Shown: positions 40,815-49,600 of the stretch, one piece after another
Layout of the letters: each line of letters opens with the position of its first letter
Numbering within the stretch: the stretch's first letter is position 1
Assembly (NCBI RefSeq): GCF_003025555.1
Contig: NZ_PYMH01000001.1
Location: forward strand, 1-64,000
Source: Photobacterium lutimaris
GTDB lineage: Bacteria; Pseudomonadota; Gammaproteobacteria; Enterobacterales; Vibrionaceae
DNA: 64,000 nt
Direction of reading: 5' to 3'
Notes under the pieces: generated by a model
Databases searched by the model: none
Told to the model about the DNA's origin: nothing
What the model saw: only the letters and a program-made list of their open reading frames with translations
Made by a program: the position numbers and the translations under genes

Positions 40815-41939
40815 TTAGATTTGGTCTATTACCGACCTCACCGCAGCTAACACATCTTGGCCGAAGGCGACGCTGCGCTCTGGTGACCAGCCATAAAATT
40901 CATCGGGATGGCTGATGTGCTCCTTAAATGGCATCTCGATAGTGTAAGACAGGCACTTGAATTGCTCGGCGACCCAGTTCGAGCCAATGGTTAGGTTAGC
41001 TTTGCCCGGTTCGTCTTTGTCATAGCCGTGTGCGACCTGAAACTCAGGAGTGATGGTTAGCAAGGCGGCCTTGAAAGCATTCTCCAGTGCTGCGTGACGT
41101 TCATTGTATGACGGGATCCCCTCGCTACCTGCAACGAAGTTATAGGGAATCGCCTCATCACCATGGATATCAAGGAACATATCCACACCAGTGTCGAGCA
41201 TGCGTTTGCGAACAAGGAAAACCTCAGGGCTTTTCTCCATTGATGGCGTTTGCCACTCGCGGTTGAGGTTGACGCCAATGGCATTGGTGCGCAGGTGGCC
41301 GCGGATACTGCCATCAGGATTCATGTTCGGTACGATATGGAACACCGCTTTATCGAGCAGGGCTTTGGCGACAGTATCGGTATCGTCGAGCAGGCGTTGC
41401 AATAGACCTTCGATAAACCACTCCGCCATGGTTTCCCCTGGGTGCTGGCGGCCAATAATCCAGATGTTTTTCTTCCCCTCCGATAGCTCACCAATGTTGA
41501 GTAAGCTCATATCGTTGCCATCCAAGGTTGCGCCAAGGGTCTCTAGTTTACAGTTGAACTGGGTTTGGGCTTGGTGCAGTAAATCTTGGTGGCGGTCATA
41601 ACTGAATGGGGCGAAGTAAGCGAAATACATCGAGCCGTATTCCGGAACCACTTTAAAGCTTAGGGTATCACCATCAAACTCGGCCGGAATACGGAACCAT
41701 TCTTCCCGATCGTAAGAGGCAACCACATCATAGTCTTGCCATCCTTCGGGGTAGGCAGACTTTGCTAAGTTTAAGATTGAAAACTGGTGCTGAAGCTGGG
41801 GTTGGCTTTCTAAGCGGAAATGAAACCACTGAGAGATCTCTGATTGGTTATCTGCAGGGATGGTCAGTTGGATGTTGTCTGGCGAATCGGCACTGACGAT
41901 ATGGATGTTACCACTTTCGAAATTGCTGAAAATTTTCAT
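40815..41939 (-). CDS. M14 family zinc carboxypeptidase, cytosolic type
   Basis: A 374-residue M14 metallopeptidase of the cytosolic carboxypeptidase branch. The zinc ligands are in GRQHPGE (His and Glu) and the later His in FLDIHGDE. Substrate-binding Arg/Asn is in GVNLNREW, and the catalytic Glu is likely in YTIEMPF. An N-terminal beta domain of about 130 residues precedes the catalytic domain. There is no signal peptide. It probably trims C-terminal amino acids from peptides or peptidoglycan fragments; the substrate is unknown. The ATG at 41939 is used because the family N-terminus begins there. Confidence 0.88.
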   Translation of the reverse strand: MKIFSNFESGNIHIVSADSPDNIQLTIPADNQSEISQWFHFRLESQPQLQHQFSILNLAKSAYPEGWQDYDVVASYDREEWFRIPAEFDGDTLSFKVVPEYGSMYFAYFAPFSYDRHQDLLHQAQTQFNCKLETLGATLDGNDMSLLNIGELSEGKKNIWIIGRQHPGETMAEWFIEGLLQRLLDDTDTVAKALLDKAVFHIVPNMNPDGSIRGHLRTNAIGVNLNREWQTPSMEKSPEVFLVRKRMLDTGVDMFLDIHGDEAIPYNFVAGSEGIPSYNERHAALENAFKAALLTITPEFQVAHGYDKDEPGKANLTIGSNWVAEQFKCLSYTIEMPFKEHISHPDEFYGWSPERSVAFGQDVLAAVRSVIDQI

Positions 41940-42113
41940 TGTTATCAATCTTATGTTTGTTGAGGTGAAAAGAGGTTAGCAATAACTATAGTCTTTCTGA
42001 AGCAAATAACCGTTACAGAGCTTTGATAACCCGACGAGTAAATACAATACGGGCTTCGGCCTAATTGCTTGCTGGAGTAACATAGGCATAAAAGTGATAG
42101 ACAGGAAGGTAAG

Positions 42114-42557
42114 GTGGCTTTTCATTATGTTGCGCGTGGGTTGATCCGTGATGCTGACCATATCCTATTGGTCAGGGCGATTGGCGATACCATGACGTTC
42201 TTGCCCGGTGGTCATATTGAGTTTGGCGAATCAGCGTCGGTTGCTTTGGCGCGGGAATTGAGCGAAGAAGCGTCGATTGACGCCAAGGTCGGGACTTTTG
42301 TTGGGGCTGCGGAAAATGAATGGTTCCTTGATGGCCAGCTCCAAGCTGAGATCAATTTGATTTTTGACGTTGAAACGGACTTAACACACCAAAAGCCAGT
42401 GGTATCGAATGAAGCCCATCTTGAGTTTTTCTGGGTGCCTTGTGGATTAATTGACCAGTGGAACCTATTTCCTGAGTCTCTTCGTTCTTTGATAAGATCA
42501 AATCAACTACCTGAACACACATTTTGGGGGTCAGGAATCAAATTGAAATCAGGGTAA
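42114..42557 (+). CDS. NUDIX hydrolase
   Basis: A 147-residue NUDIX protein. The Nudix box is GHIEFGESASVALARELSEEASI, matching GX5EX7REUXEEXGU except Ala for the last Gly. A GTG start is chosen since AGGAAGG lies 6 nt upstream and no internal ATG precedes the first beta strand. It hydrolyses a nucleoside diphosphate linked to another moiety; the exact substrate is not evident. It is the last housekeeping gene before the tRNA pair and the A+T-rich island. Confidence 0.87.
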   Translation: MAFHYVARGLIRDADHILLVRAIGDTMTFLPGGHIEFGESASVALARELSEEASIDAKVGTFVGAAENEWFLDGQLQAEINLIFDVETDLTHQKPVVSNEAHLEFFWVPCGLIDQWNLFPESLRSLIRSNQLPEHTFWGSGIKLKSG

Positions 42558-42686
42558 TTGCTCTTTATTTTGTATTTTTTTGTACTTTAACTGAGTTATT
42601 TGCCCTTGTTTGTATGATGTGTGAGCAAACAAACGTTTTAGGGGTTTACAGGCATCAGTAGGCTTTATATTATACGCCGCACTTAC

Positions 42687-42777
42687 GGAGAGATGGCTGA
42701 GTGGTTGAAAGCACCGGTCTTGAAAACCGGCATACGTTTGTAGCGTATCTAGGGTTCAAATCCCTATCTCTCCGCCA
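42687..42777 (+). tRNA. tRNA-Ser (anticodon TGA)
   Basis: A 7-bp acceptor stem (GGAGAGA/TCTCTCC), the anticodon loop CTTGAAA closed by CCGGT/ACCGG, a long variable arm typical of class II tRNA, the T loop GTTCAAATC, and an encoded CCA at 42775-42777. Confidence 0.97.
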
Positions 42778-42817
42778 CATTCTAAAAGTTTGACCAAGTC
42801 GAGCTTGGCAAAGAATT

Positions 42818-42894
42818 GGAGCGGTAGTTCAGTTGGTTAGAATACCGGCCTGTCACGCCGGGGGTCGCGGGTTCGAGTCCCGTCCGCTCCGCCA
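42818..42894 (+). tRNA. tRNA-Asp (anticodon GTC)
   Basis: Acceptor stem GGAGCGG/CCGCTCC, anticodon loop CTGTCAC closed by CCGGC/GCCGG, T loop GTTCGAGTC, and encoded CCA at 42892-42894. It is the last native-looking feature before the mobile-element region. Confidence 0.97.
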
Positions 42895-42904
42895 ACACAA
42901 CGAA

Positions 42905-42932
42905 GCCTCAGCAGAAATGCTGGGGCATTTTT
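42905..42932 (+). terminator. Terminator of the tRNA operon
   Basis: A 9-bp stem (GCCTCAGCA/TGCTGGGGC) with GAAA loop is followed by ATTTTTG, just after tRNA-Asp. Confidence 0.88.
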
Positions 42933-43064
42933 GTATGCGTTGTTTGGTGGAAGTAACCACTTACAGATTTCATCGCTAAATCCCTTTCTCTATTCATAAT
43001 TAAATATCGCAGTGACCAAAATGTGACCATCTGGTGACCAACAACGGGCTTGAGAAGTTACTTA

Positions 43065-43758
43065 TCATAACTTACCGATCTCAGATGCAACTTGATGTTT
43101 GTAGCTCAAAGATGTTGTATCTTCGAGAGTGAATATTTCAGAAAAATCTTGAGTTTGAGCAGCAGTATTGTATTGGTCACCTATACTGGCAACAAGAGCG
43201 GTGGCTGTTATGGGGCCGATACCAGGGATCTCAGCTAATTCTCTTCGAATCAACATTCGTATTGTGCCAATGTTCAGTTTCTTTGGTTAAGGCACTAATT
43301 CGTATAGAAAAATCATCAATCAGCTCTTTCAAGTGAGCAACTAAAACCCGAACTGATAGCGTCAGGTTATTTTCAGCATCTTCTAGAATTAGGGGAATTT
43401 GTTTATTAAACGATGCATTACCTCTAGGAATAGCGATACCAAATTCAGCCAGTATTCCACGAAGTTGATTGGTTTGACCCGTTTTCATCGAAACGAGCCT
43501 TTCTCTAGCCTTGTGAACCGAGAGGATAGATTGTTGTTCAATTGTCTTAACGGGAACGAAACGCATGTTGGGGCGAGTCACCGCTTCACAAATAGCCTCG
43601 GTATCAGCGGTATCATTCTTATTCGACTTAACGTAGGGCTTAACAAACTGCGGAGGCATAAGCTTTACGTCATGACCAAATAGCTTGAACACTCTTGCCC
43701 AGTGGTGAGCACTAGCGCAAGCTTCCATACCAATATGTGCTGATGCCACCTTGCTCAC
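43065..43758 (-). pseudogene. IS110/IS1111-family transposase remnant
   Basis: Two overlapping minus-strand frames together encode the middle of an IS110-type transposase. The first (43231-43758) has IGMEACASAHHWAR, LMPPQFVKPYVKSNKNDTADTEAICEA and RPNMRFVPVKT. The second (43065-43256) has EIPGIGPITATALVASIGD, the transposase_20 motif. A one-base shift near 43250 breaks the frame. The N-terminal DEDD segment and the C-terminus are missing, and unrelated residues follow ASIGD. It is therefore inactive. It is the first mobile element after the tRNA pair. Confidence 0.85.
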
Positions 43759-43812
43759 GAACTTGTATCAAAGCGATTAAAAGTTGTTTTAAAAGAGATT
43801 GTTAGCAATTAA

Positions 43813-44019
43813 AAAATTGCTGTTTTAGAGGGGGTATTCCATATACAACATGTTAATGGATATAACAGTACGCTAAAGCGTTGGATTAATTGTACGCTCT
43901 GTAGTGTAGCGACGAAGAACCTGACCAAGTACTTAGGATGGCGACGCATACTGAGTGATGATTCACTATCTAAGGCATCATTCACAGAGAGAATAGCTAG
44001 ATACTGGGCTCTCAACTAA
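43813..44019 (+). pseudogene. C-terminal remnant of an IS1595-family transposase
   Basis: A 68-codon segment on the plus strand carries FHIQHVNGYNSTLKRWI, GVATKNLTKYLGWRR-like residues (SVATKNLTKYLGWRR) and ends RYWALN. This is the conserved C-terminal end of ISXO2/IS1595 transposases. It has no start. The sequence CTGAACAGAGCC just after the stop (44023-44034) matches the end sequence near the second remnant at 45125 and is probably a terminal repeat. Confidence 0.7.
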
Positions 44020-44154
44020 GCTGCTGAACAGAGCCCGAACCAATTATAAAAAATCACAAAGTCAGGTGTCCGTTTGTGCTTGACCAGAATAGTTTGTCCG
44101 GTGACAGCGAAATGGATATAATTATAAATATCTGATAAATAGAAGCAATCACAA

Positions 44155-44826
44155 ATGAATACAAAATTACACATAGTGAAATCATCTTTTAACTCGATTG
44201 TTAATTATTCCTTTCTAATACAATCTACTAGTGATAATACGGCAATTGCGATAGACCCAGCATGGGATCTTGATAAGTTTGTAGCCATTATATCGGAGAA
44301 TAAGCTTAACTTAGAGGCAATATTGCTAACTCACTCTCACGTCGATCACGTTAATTTGGTGGGAGATTTAGCGAACATATTTAACTGCGATGTATATATG
44401 ACTGCTGAAGAAGTGGAATACTACGATTTCTCTTGTAAAAATTTGAGATACATCACAAATGAAGATTCCTTAATAGTTAATACAATTAAAGCAGATGTGC
44501 TACTTACTCCCGGGCACACGAAAGGCGGATGTACCTATATCATTGATGGTAGAGCCTTTACTGGAGACACTCTGTTTATTGAAGGCTGTGGGCTTTGTGA
44601 CGGTTACGGCGGTGATCCTCTTGAAATGTATAATACCCTACAGAAGATGAAATTCAATTTTAGCAATGATACACAAATATACCCTGGCCATAGGTACGGT
44701 AAAAATCTAGGATTAACATTTGAAGAAGTCATGAAACACAATGTATACTTGCAAATTGATGAATTCGAGGTCTTCAGGAAATTTAGAATGAGGAAAAACG
44801 CTAAAAATCAATTTAAATTCATATAA
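44155..44826 (+). CDS. BaeB/PksB-like metallo-beta-lactamase-fold hydrolase
   Basis: A 223-residue metallo-beta-lactamase-fold protein. Metal ligands are HSHVDH (about residues 62-67), PGHT and TGDTLF, and a late PGH. IDPAWDLDKF, FIEGCGLCDGYGGD and FRKFRMRKN are typical of the glyoxalase-II-like hydrolases of trans-AT polyketide clusters (BaeB, PksB). These are thought to hydrolyse acyl groups stalled on carrier proteins. It lies 5.4 kb before the PKS genes, separated by IS elements, and shares their A+T-rich codon use. It may be the displaced first gene of that cluster. The ribosome site is weak. No heavy atoms or partner are evident. Confidence 0.82.
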   Translation: MNTKLHIVKSSFNSIVNYSFLIQSTSDNTAIAIDPAWDLDKFVAIISENKLNLEAILLTHSHVDHVNLVGDLANIFNCDVYMTAEEVEYYDFSCKNLRYITNEDSLIVNTIKADVLLTPGHTKGGCTYIIDGRAFTGDTLFIEGCGLCDGYGGDPLEMYNTLQKMKFNFSNDTQIYPGHRYGKNLGLTFEEVMKHNVYLQIDEFEVFRKFRMRKNAKNQFKFI

Positions 44827-44856
44827 ATATCAAAAGGTAAGCCGGGATGGTTTATA

Positions 44857-45042
44857 TTAGATTTTTCCCCACTTGCGAACGTCTTTGCTTTCACAGTAAG
44901 GGTAATGAGGATGACTGCAAAAGTTTTCCTCAATGCGATCGAATAGACTTTTGGACTGGTCAGGTGAATGATTGTTTGGTTCCAACAGCTCTTTAATACA
45001 CTGTTTTTGCTCAGGTGTAAGTCGTTGGATAGACTCTAATAG
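44857..45042 (-). pseudogene. N-terminal remnant of an IS1595-family transposase
   Basis: The minus strand reads LLESIQRLTPEQKQCIKELL, then a zinc-ribbon-like CSHPHYPYCESKDVRKWG before a stop at 44857-44859. This is the N-terminal region of ISXO2/IS1595 transposases. A stop codon lies directly upstream and there is no start, so it is dead. CTGAGCAGAGCC at 45125-45136 would be the outer terminal repeat. It is oriented opposite to the C-terminal remnant at 43813, and the hydrolase gene lies between them. Confidence 0.7.
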
Positions 45043-45141
45043 TTACGTAAAGTTGAAATCTTCTATGCAGGTAGCCTCAAGGAGTTAGCATATCTATCTA
45101 TAATATAGTTTATCAACTTAAGTACTGAGCAGAGCCTATAT

Positions 45142-45687
45142 TTAACGTTGCGAACGAACTAGTTCTGGTTTTGAGAGATTTGGATTTGAAGATCGGAATC
45201 CTACCGGAATAAGAATTTTAAGTTCTGAGTCATGTCTTTTCCAATGAAACCCCTTGCCGTATTCCTCAAAATGATTGACTCCTATTCTCTCTTGGTCTAG
45301 TGGCTGAATATTCATTTCCTTCAGATGTTTTCTATAAATCACTTTAACCGATGAATAAATGTCTTCAATGCTGCCTGTATGAATAAACTCGAGATAGGTC
45401 AGAGAAGGAATCTTTTTTTCTATGAAACCAGGCGGTGTTTGTTCGAATTTCAGGACAGGGATACATGCCATATAGTTGAAGTTTGTTCCTGTACTATTAT
45501 AATATATGCCGAATTTCTGCCAGCTACTTCTATTTACTCTATTTTTAATGTTCGATAACTTGCTATTGAATTCTTTCCAAAGTCGCGAAACTTTAAAATA
45601 ATTGCTTTTCTCATTCCGCGAACAGACAGCTTCCATACCGACAATGTTCATCTCTAATCGGTGTACTTGTCCATTATATGTAAGCAT
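45142..45687 (-). CDS. GyrI-like effector-binding domain protein
   Basis: A 181-residue A+T-rich gene product resembling the GyrI-like/AraC effector-binding (SHS2 repeat) fold. Supporting segments are NYMACIPVLKFEQTPPGFIEKKIPSLTYLEF near the middle and IYRKHLKEMNIQPLDQER with a C-terminal acidic-strand ILIPV. There is no DNA-binding domain. Such stand-alone proteins bind or hydrolyse small hydrophobic molecules and sometimes act as resistance or sensing proteins. Its place between IS elements near a natural product cluster makes self-protection a possibility, but this is inference. The ATG at 45687 follows AAAGGG by 11 nt. Confidence 0.65.
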   Translation of the reverse strand: MLTYNGQVHRLEMNIVGMEAVCSRNEKSNYFKVSRLWKEFNSKLSNIKNRVNRSSWQKFGIYYNSTGTNFNYMACIPVLKFEQTPPGFIEKKIPSLTYLEFIHTGSIEDIYSSVKVIYRKHLKEMNIQPLDQERIGVNHFEEYGKGFHWKRHDSELKILIPVGFRSSNPNLSKPELVRSQR

Positions 45688-45708
45688 AATGACTAGAATC
45701 CCTTTCAA

Positions 45709-46248
45709 TCATTGGTAGTAAAGTACTGAACTATTCGTTCTTTCCTTCTAGACTGACTGCATTATCAGGTATTTTTTTTTCTGTTGCAACAGAAAAAAAT
45801 TAATAATATAAGCGGCCATTCCGCCCGTATTCTCTAAAAAATAGAAGATTGGTATCGATACCGCTCCTTTATAAGTGGATCTAAATTATGACACCCGAAG
45901 ACAAGAGGAGCTTATGGAATCAATGTTTGCAACAGCAGGCTTAAAGCGGCCAGACTGTAAAAAGCTGGTGCGACGAAAATCAGATTGCTAAATCGCAATT
46001 TTATTACTGACAAAAAAATTACTAATCCACCGCAAGAAGCCGATCATGTCATCATTCCTATTTCGACGTCGTCATCTTCTGTTGCTATTGTCATCGAGAC
46101 GCAATGATTACCAGGGCAGGAAAACACTTTGTAAAAAGCTGTAACAAGTGCTTAGCGTTTGAACATTCTGTCTCTTTCCGTTTCAATTACTGCAGGTATT
46201 AATATGGGAAATTACATATATAATCTCAATAGCTCGATATGTAATGTT
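45709..46248. other. Intergenic region with an IS66-type remnant
   Basis: This 540-bp interval has an imperfect terminator-like TTTTTTTCTGTTGCAACAG/AAAAAAA hairpin near 45770-45798 and the decayed IS66 accessory gene described separately. Nothing else is supported. Confidence 0.45.
45888..46107 (+). pseudogene. Decayed IS66-family accessory gene (TnpA/OrfA type)
   Basis: From the ATG at 45888 the sequence reads MTPEDKRSLWNQC, stop, SGQTVKSWCDENQIAKSQFYY, stop, then after a shift ISTSSSSVAIVIETQ and stop. The order matches the short IS66 OrfA/TnpA proteins (TPE..R.LW...; SG.S...WC.E..I..S.FYYW). Several nonsense codons and a frameshift make it non-functional. No IS66 TnpB or TnpC gene is intact nearby. 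Confidence 0.6.
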
Positions 46249-46258
46249 AATGTGATTT
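46249..46258. repeat. Target-site duplication, left copy
   Basis: AATGTGATTT, identical to 47649-47658, directly borders the left inverted repeat of the IS4-family element. Confidence 0.92.
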
Positions 46259-47648
46259 CATAGACTGGACCTTAAGCATTAAGTTTCTTGTAAATGCCAT
46301 CCAAGCTACTGTCTTGCCTAGATTTTCTTTGCTTCGATTTAACAGCGTTCTTCGATATATATTGAATAGCCCACTTCAGCCGGGCCATTATTTCTGACCA
46401 AGCTTGATGGATAATTGCCTCCAGAATCGGAAGTAACCATACATCCACGTTTTTGGCTGCCTTGAAGAGGGATACTGTTGGCTGTATTTGCATCGCGAGA
46501 CTGCGCCTGACTATCAGCGCTAGCAGGCTGGCCCAGATAAGGCCTTCAACTATCGCTTTTTTCCCTGTCGCAAAACGCTTCCAGTTGGTATGTGATTTCA
46601 GCTCCTTGAATAGGAGTTCGACCTGCCAGCGGCAGCGGTACACGGCCATCACGTCATCTGCCGTGAACTCTGATATCGGCAGGTTGGTCAACCATAAGCA
46701 GTAGCGCTTTTCCTCGGCGAACCACCGTCTGATCAGGCGGAACTTGAACCTGCCGCGTTGGCAAGTCAAGTCGAGCACCTCGGAACGATTGTTTTTCCGG
46801 TTGATATCCCTGAGCTTTCTGCCTGCCAGTTTCGGCAAGAGTCGTCCCTTGCCATTGCGGGCCTCGATAATGAGAGGGTTGAGCGATTTTCCGCCCCGGA
46901 CCACGAACGCCCCTCCATGTTGTGTAAGCGCCTCGAAATAGTCGAAGTCTACATAACCGGCATCGGCCAACAGAAGCTTGTTGCCAAGTGACTGGGGCTC
47001 AGGCAGAAAACTGCGCTCTGAGGTGGTGTCAGCCGTGACTGCCATTGCTGTGGGAGACTGGCTGGACAGCGACATGGTCATATGGCACTCAACAGCCGCT
47101 TTGGATTGCTTAAACCGGCTCGGAAAGACTCCGGCTAAGTCTGGATGTACGGCGAACGAGCTGCCGTCCTGCAGCAACACTTCATCGAACAGTGCGAGCT
47201 TTTTTGGTAGTGAGAGGGACGCCTTTTCGACAAACTGAATCATGGCGAACTTGACCAGTTCCTTCATGAAATCGGCAAAGGTCTCTTTGCGCAGCTGGTT
47301 ATGGAAAGGTTTGTATGCCACATTGTCATTTTCACTCAAGCACATGCCATTGAACTGGCGATGCAGGTCAGCGATGGCGGTACAGTTCCCCTTACTCAGT
47401 GCCGCGAGCAGGCTCAGTACCAGTGGTTGTGGCTGAATTGCCCTTTCCCGCTGGATAAATCCACAACGTCTGGCAGTTCTGCCAAGAAAGTCTGCATTAA
47501 AGAATTGCGCTAACTGGTCTTTCAGAGAGATAATCGTCATCGGCTTCACGGTTGGTTAAGGTATTGAGTTTGGCGACGATTATCTGATCATAAGTGAAGC
47601 CTTTTTTCTATCTAAAATACAGAGTTAGCGCTTAAGATCCTGTCTATG
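46259..47648 (-). mobile_element. Complete IS4-family insertion sequence (1390 bp)
   Basis: Terminal inverted repeats start CATAGACTGGACCTTAAGC at 46259 and CATAGACAGGATCTTAAGC on the other strand from 47648, differing at two positions. An exact 10-bp direct repeat AATGTGATTT flanks the element (46249-46258 and 47649-47658). One full-length transposase gene fills the element. Intact ends and target duplication show a recent insertion compared with its decayed neighbours. Confidence 0.93.
46272..47540 (-). CDS. IS4-family transposase
   Basis: A 422-residue DDE transposase with no interruption. The first catalytic Asp is in LLQDGSSFAV, the second in LLADAGYVDFDYF, and the Glu in the Y-(2)-R-(3)-E-(6)-K-like motif YRCRWQVELLFKELKS. 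The C-terminus is basic (KSKQRKSRQDS). It is probably active. The ATG at 47540 is used; an in-frame GTG three codons earlier is possible. It separates the BaeB-like hydrolase and GyrI-like genes from the PKS genes. Confidence 0.93.
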   Translation of the reverse strand: MTIISLKDQLAQFFNADFLGRTARRCGFIQRERAIQPQPLVLSLLAALSKGNCTAIADLHRQFNGMCLSENDNVAYKPFHNQLRKETFADFMKELVKFAMIQFVEKASLSLPKKLALFDEVLLQDGSSFAVHPDLAGVFPSRFKQSKAAVECHMTMSLSSQSPTAMAVTADTTSERSFLPEPQSLGNKLLLADAGYVDFDYFEALTQHGGAFVVRGGKSLNPLIIEARNGKGRLLPKLAGRKLRDINRKNNRSEVLDLTCQRGRFKFRLIRRWFAEEKRYCLWLTNLPISEFTADDVMAVYRCRWQVELLFKELKSHTNWKRFATGKKAIVEGLIWASLLALIVRRSLAMQIQPTVSLFKAAKNVDVWLLPILEAIIHQAWSEIMARLKWAIQYISKNAVKSKQRKSRQDSSLDGIYKKLNA

Positions 47649-47658
47649 AATGTGATTT
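47649..47658. repeat. Target-site duplication, right copy
   Basis: AATGTGATTT, identical to 46249-46258, directly borders the right inverted repeat. Confidence 0.92.
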
Positions 47659-47809
47659 AGCAAAGTATGCTCCTGCCCTGCAGTGGTTACCGGATCTCCG
47701 TCAATGACGGTACTGTTATGGGGTTGCTGCCAGACATCATCAAGACCTTACCATGATCCCGGCACTTGCTGGCAATGGGAGTGATCGACATGAGAAGTCC
47801 ATCAATATT

Positions 47810-49600
47810 ATGAATCAACACAACAAACAGTACCAACAGCTAACCCAAGTGCCACGATACCAGATTCACCCTCCGAAAAATGGGGATGGTGCTGAGAGAA
47901 ATCGCCAAAGAGGTTGGCGTACACTACAGTACTGTTAATCGGGAGCTGAGGAGAAATTCGACCGAAACTGGATACGAGCCTATTACCTTACCGCTCACGA
48001 GCTTAATGATATACAAAAACGAACGTCGCTCAAAGTCAACAAACGAGATGACAGAACAGATGAAATAATTCGTAATTTTGTCATTTTAAAGTGGTCTCTA
48101 TAGACTATCAGTCAGTGGATGGAGGTTGAATGTAAGGCCGGAGAGAAGCTTAGCCATACGACGATCTACAGGCGTATTGAAGAGAATAGGTTACAAGATG
48201 GCGCCCTGTACTGCCACCTTCCGAGGGTTTGGAAAATCCCGATGGGAAGGCGGAAATGCAATAATAAAAGCGGTGGTTAGGTTGATTACTGATCGAGTAG
48301 ACATAGCAGACCGACTGATGTTGTAGATGCTCGGGAGCGACGAGGCGATTGGGAAGGTGACACTGTGGATGGCCAAAGGGCGCACCTTGTGACATTAGTT
48401 GATCGCACAGCCGCTTTACGCTAGCAAAGACGTATAATTAGCAAAACCAAAGATGAAGTTGCGTATGCGATGTTCGATTAAGTTCACTCAGTACTGACCG
48501 TGATGTTAGATAGTGGTGGATAATTTGCTGGTTACGTTCGGCTTTGTTGCCTAAATCAGTTTGAACCATTTAACTACTTACGGATCAGATCTTACTCATA
48601 AAACAGGAATGAGTAAGTTTAAATGGGCCAAAATTAAGTACAAAACCTCAAACTGGAAGCAGTACAATCAAGCGCTTGTTAACCGGGGGCGATTACTTTT
48701 TGGATAGATGAAGAGGCGATAGCCTCTTGGTGTTGTACTCAACATTGCCATCGACGTGGGTGAAGATATCAGTACTCAGATACTGCGATTACAACCGCAT
48801 TACTGCTCAAGAGTATTTTTAAGCTGGCACTCCGCTCATCAGAAGGTTTCCATAATTCGATATCTTCGCTTATGAAATTACCCCTTCGTTCTCCTGGCTA
48901 TAGATGTATCAGTAAACGAGCAAAAACCGTTAATGCTGACACGCATCAAATTATTGCAGTAGAGCTCTCTTTATCAAGTGTTACTGACGGAGAAGTACTG
49001 CCTAACTTACAAAACAAACATACCGTAAAATCAAAGCAATATCAGGTGATGGTGCCTCTGATACTCGGCGGTGTTATGAGGCGATAGCCAAGGAAAAGCA
49101 TTACCTTTAATTACTCCACGATCGGGGGCCGCTTATTGGGAGGACAGTCATCCTCGTCACCGAGGTGTCGCTAATCAACGTATTCATGGCAGTAACGAGC
49201 ATTGAAAAAAAATCAATGGATACCATGATTAGTCATTGTCAGAAACTGCGATGTTCAGTTATAAAACGCTCATTAATTCACCACTGACATTGAGAGATTA
49301 CAATGCACAAGTAGGTGAAGTATACGCAGCTACTCGAGCTATGGCTAAGTTAACAATGCTGGGAATGCCAGTCACGCAGGCCGTCATCTAAGATATAAAC
49401 GAAATGAAGTGATCTATCTGATTTTTAATTTAGGTAACAAAGCCGTTACGTTTGAGTATCAGAGGCAACGAGGAATCAATGAAAACACCAACGGCCGAAT
49501 TAGGCGTTTCTGGTGGAAGAAATCCGACATGGTGACTCTTACAGAGAAGGAGATTGAGGATAGGCTCTGATCTGAACCTCACTCCTAGAAAATTTTTGTT
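47810..49600 (+). pseudogene. Decayed IS30-family transposase gene, split by an IS5-type element
   Basis: The N-terminal part (47810-48530) reads MNQHNKQYQQLTQVPRYQI, then in other frames MGMVLREIAKEVGVHYSTVNRELRRN (helix-turn-helix) and ERRGDWEGDTVDG...LVTLVDR (first DDE Asp), ending LDSGG-stop-FAG. The C-terminal part (49454-49600) continues RQRGINENTNGRIRRF and LTEKEIEDRL, the conserved IS30 Glu region. Several frameshifts and stops inactivate it. The interruption between the halves is the IS5-type element at 48540-49444. Confidence 0.82.
48540..49444 (+). mobile_element. Degenerate IS5/IS903-group element nested in the IS30 remnant
   Basis: The left end GGCTTTGTTGCCTAAAT (from 48540) and the reverse complement of the right end GGCTTTGTTACCTAAAT (ending 49444) form terminal inverted repeats like those of IS903. 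The flanks GTTACGTTC (48531-48539) and GTTACGTTT (49445-49453) are a 9-bp target duplication with one change, the size typical of the IS903 group. Transposase fragments remain: MSKFKWAKIKYKTSNWKQYN from 48609, LPLRSPGYRCISKRAKTVN near 48880, VELSLSSVTDGEVLPNLQNK near 48965. At 905 bp it is about 150 bp shorter than IS903, so it has lost internal sequence and is dead. Confidence 0.83.

Noticed and set aside
43809..44015. 68-codon minus-strand frame in the IS region
   Set aside because: Antisense shadow of the IS1595 C-terminal remnant, whose plus-strand translation matches the transposase family.
47659..47809. Possible additional IS fragment between the IS4 element and the IS30 remnant
   Set aside because: Short translations have no convincing family match; left unassigned.
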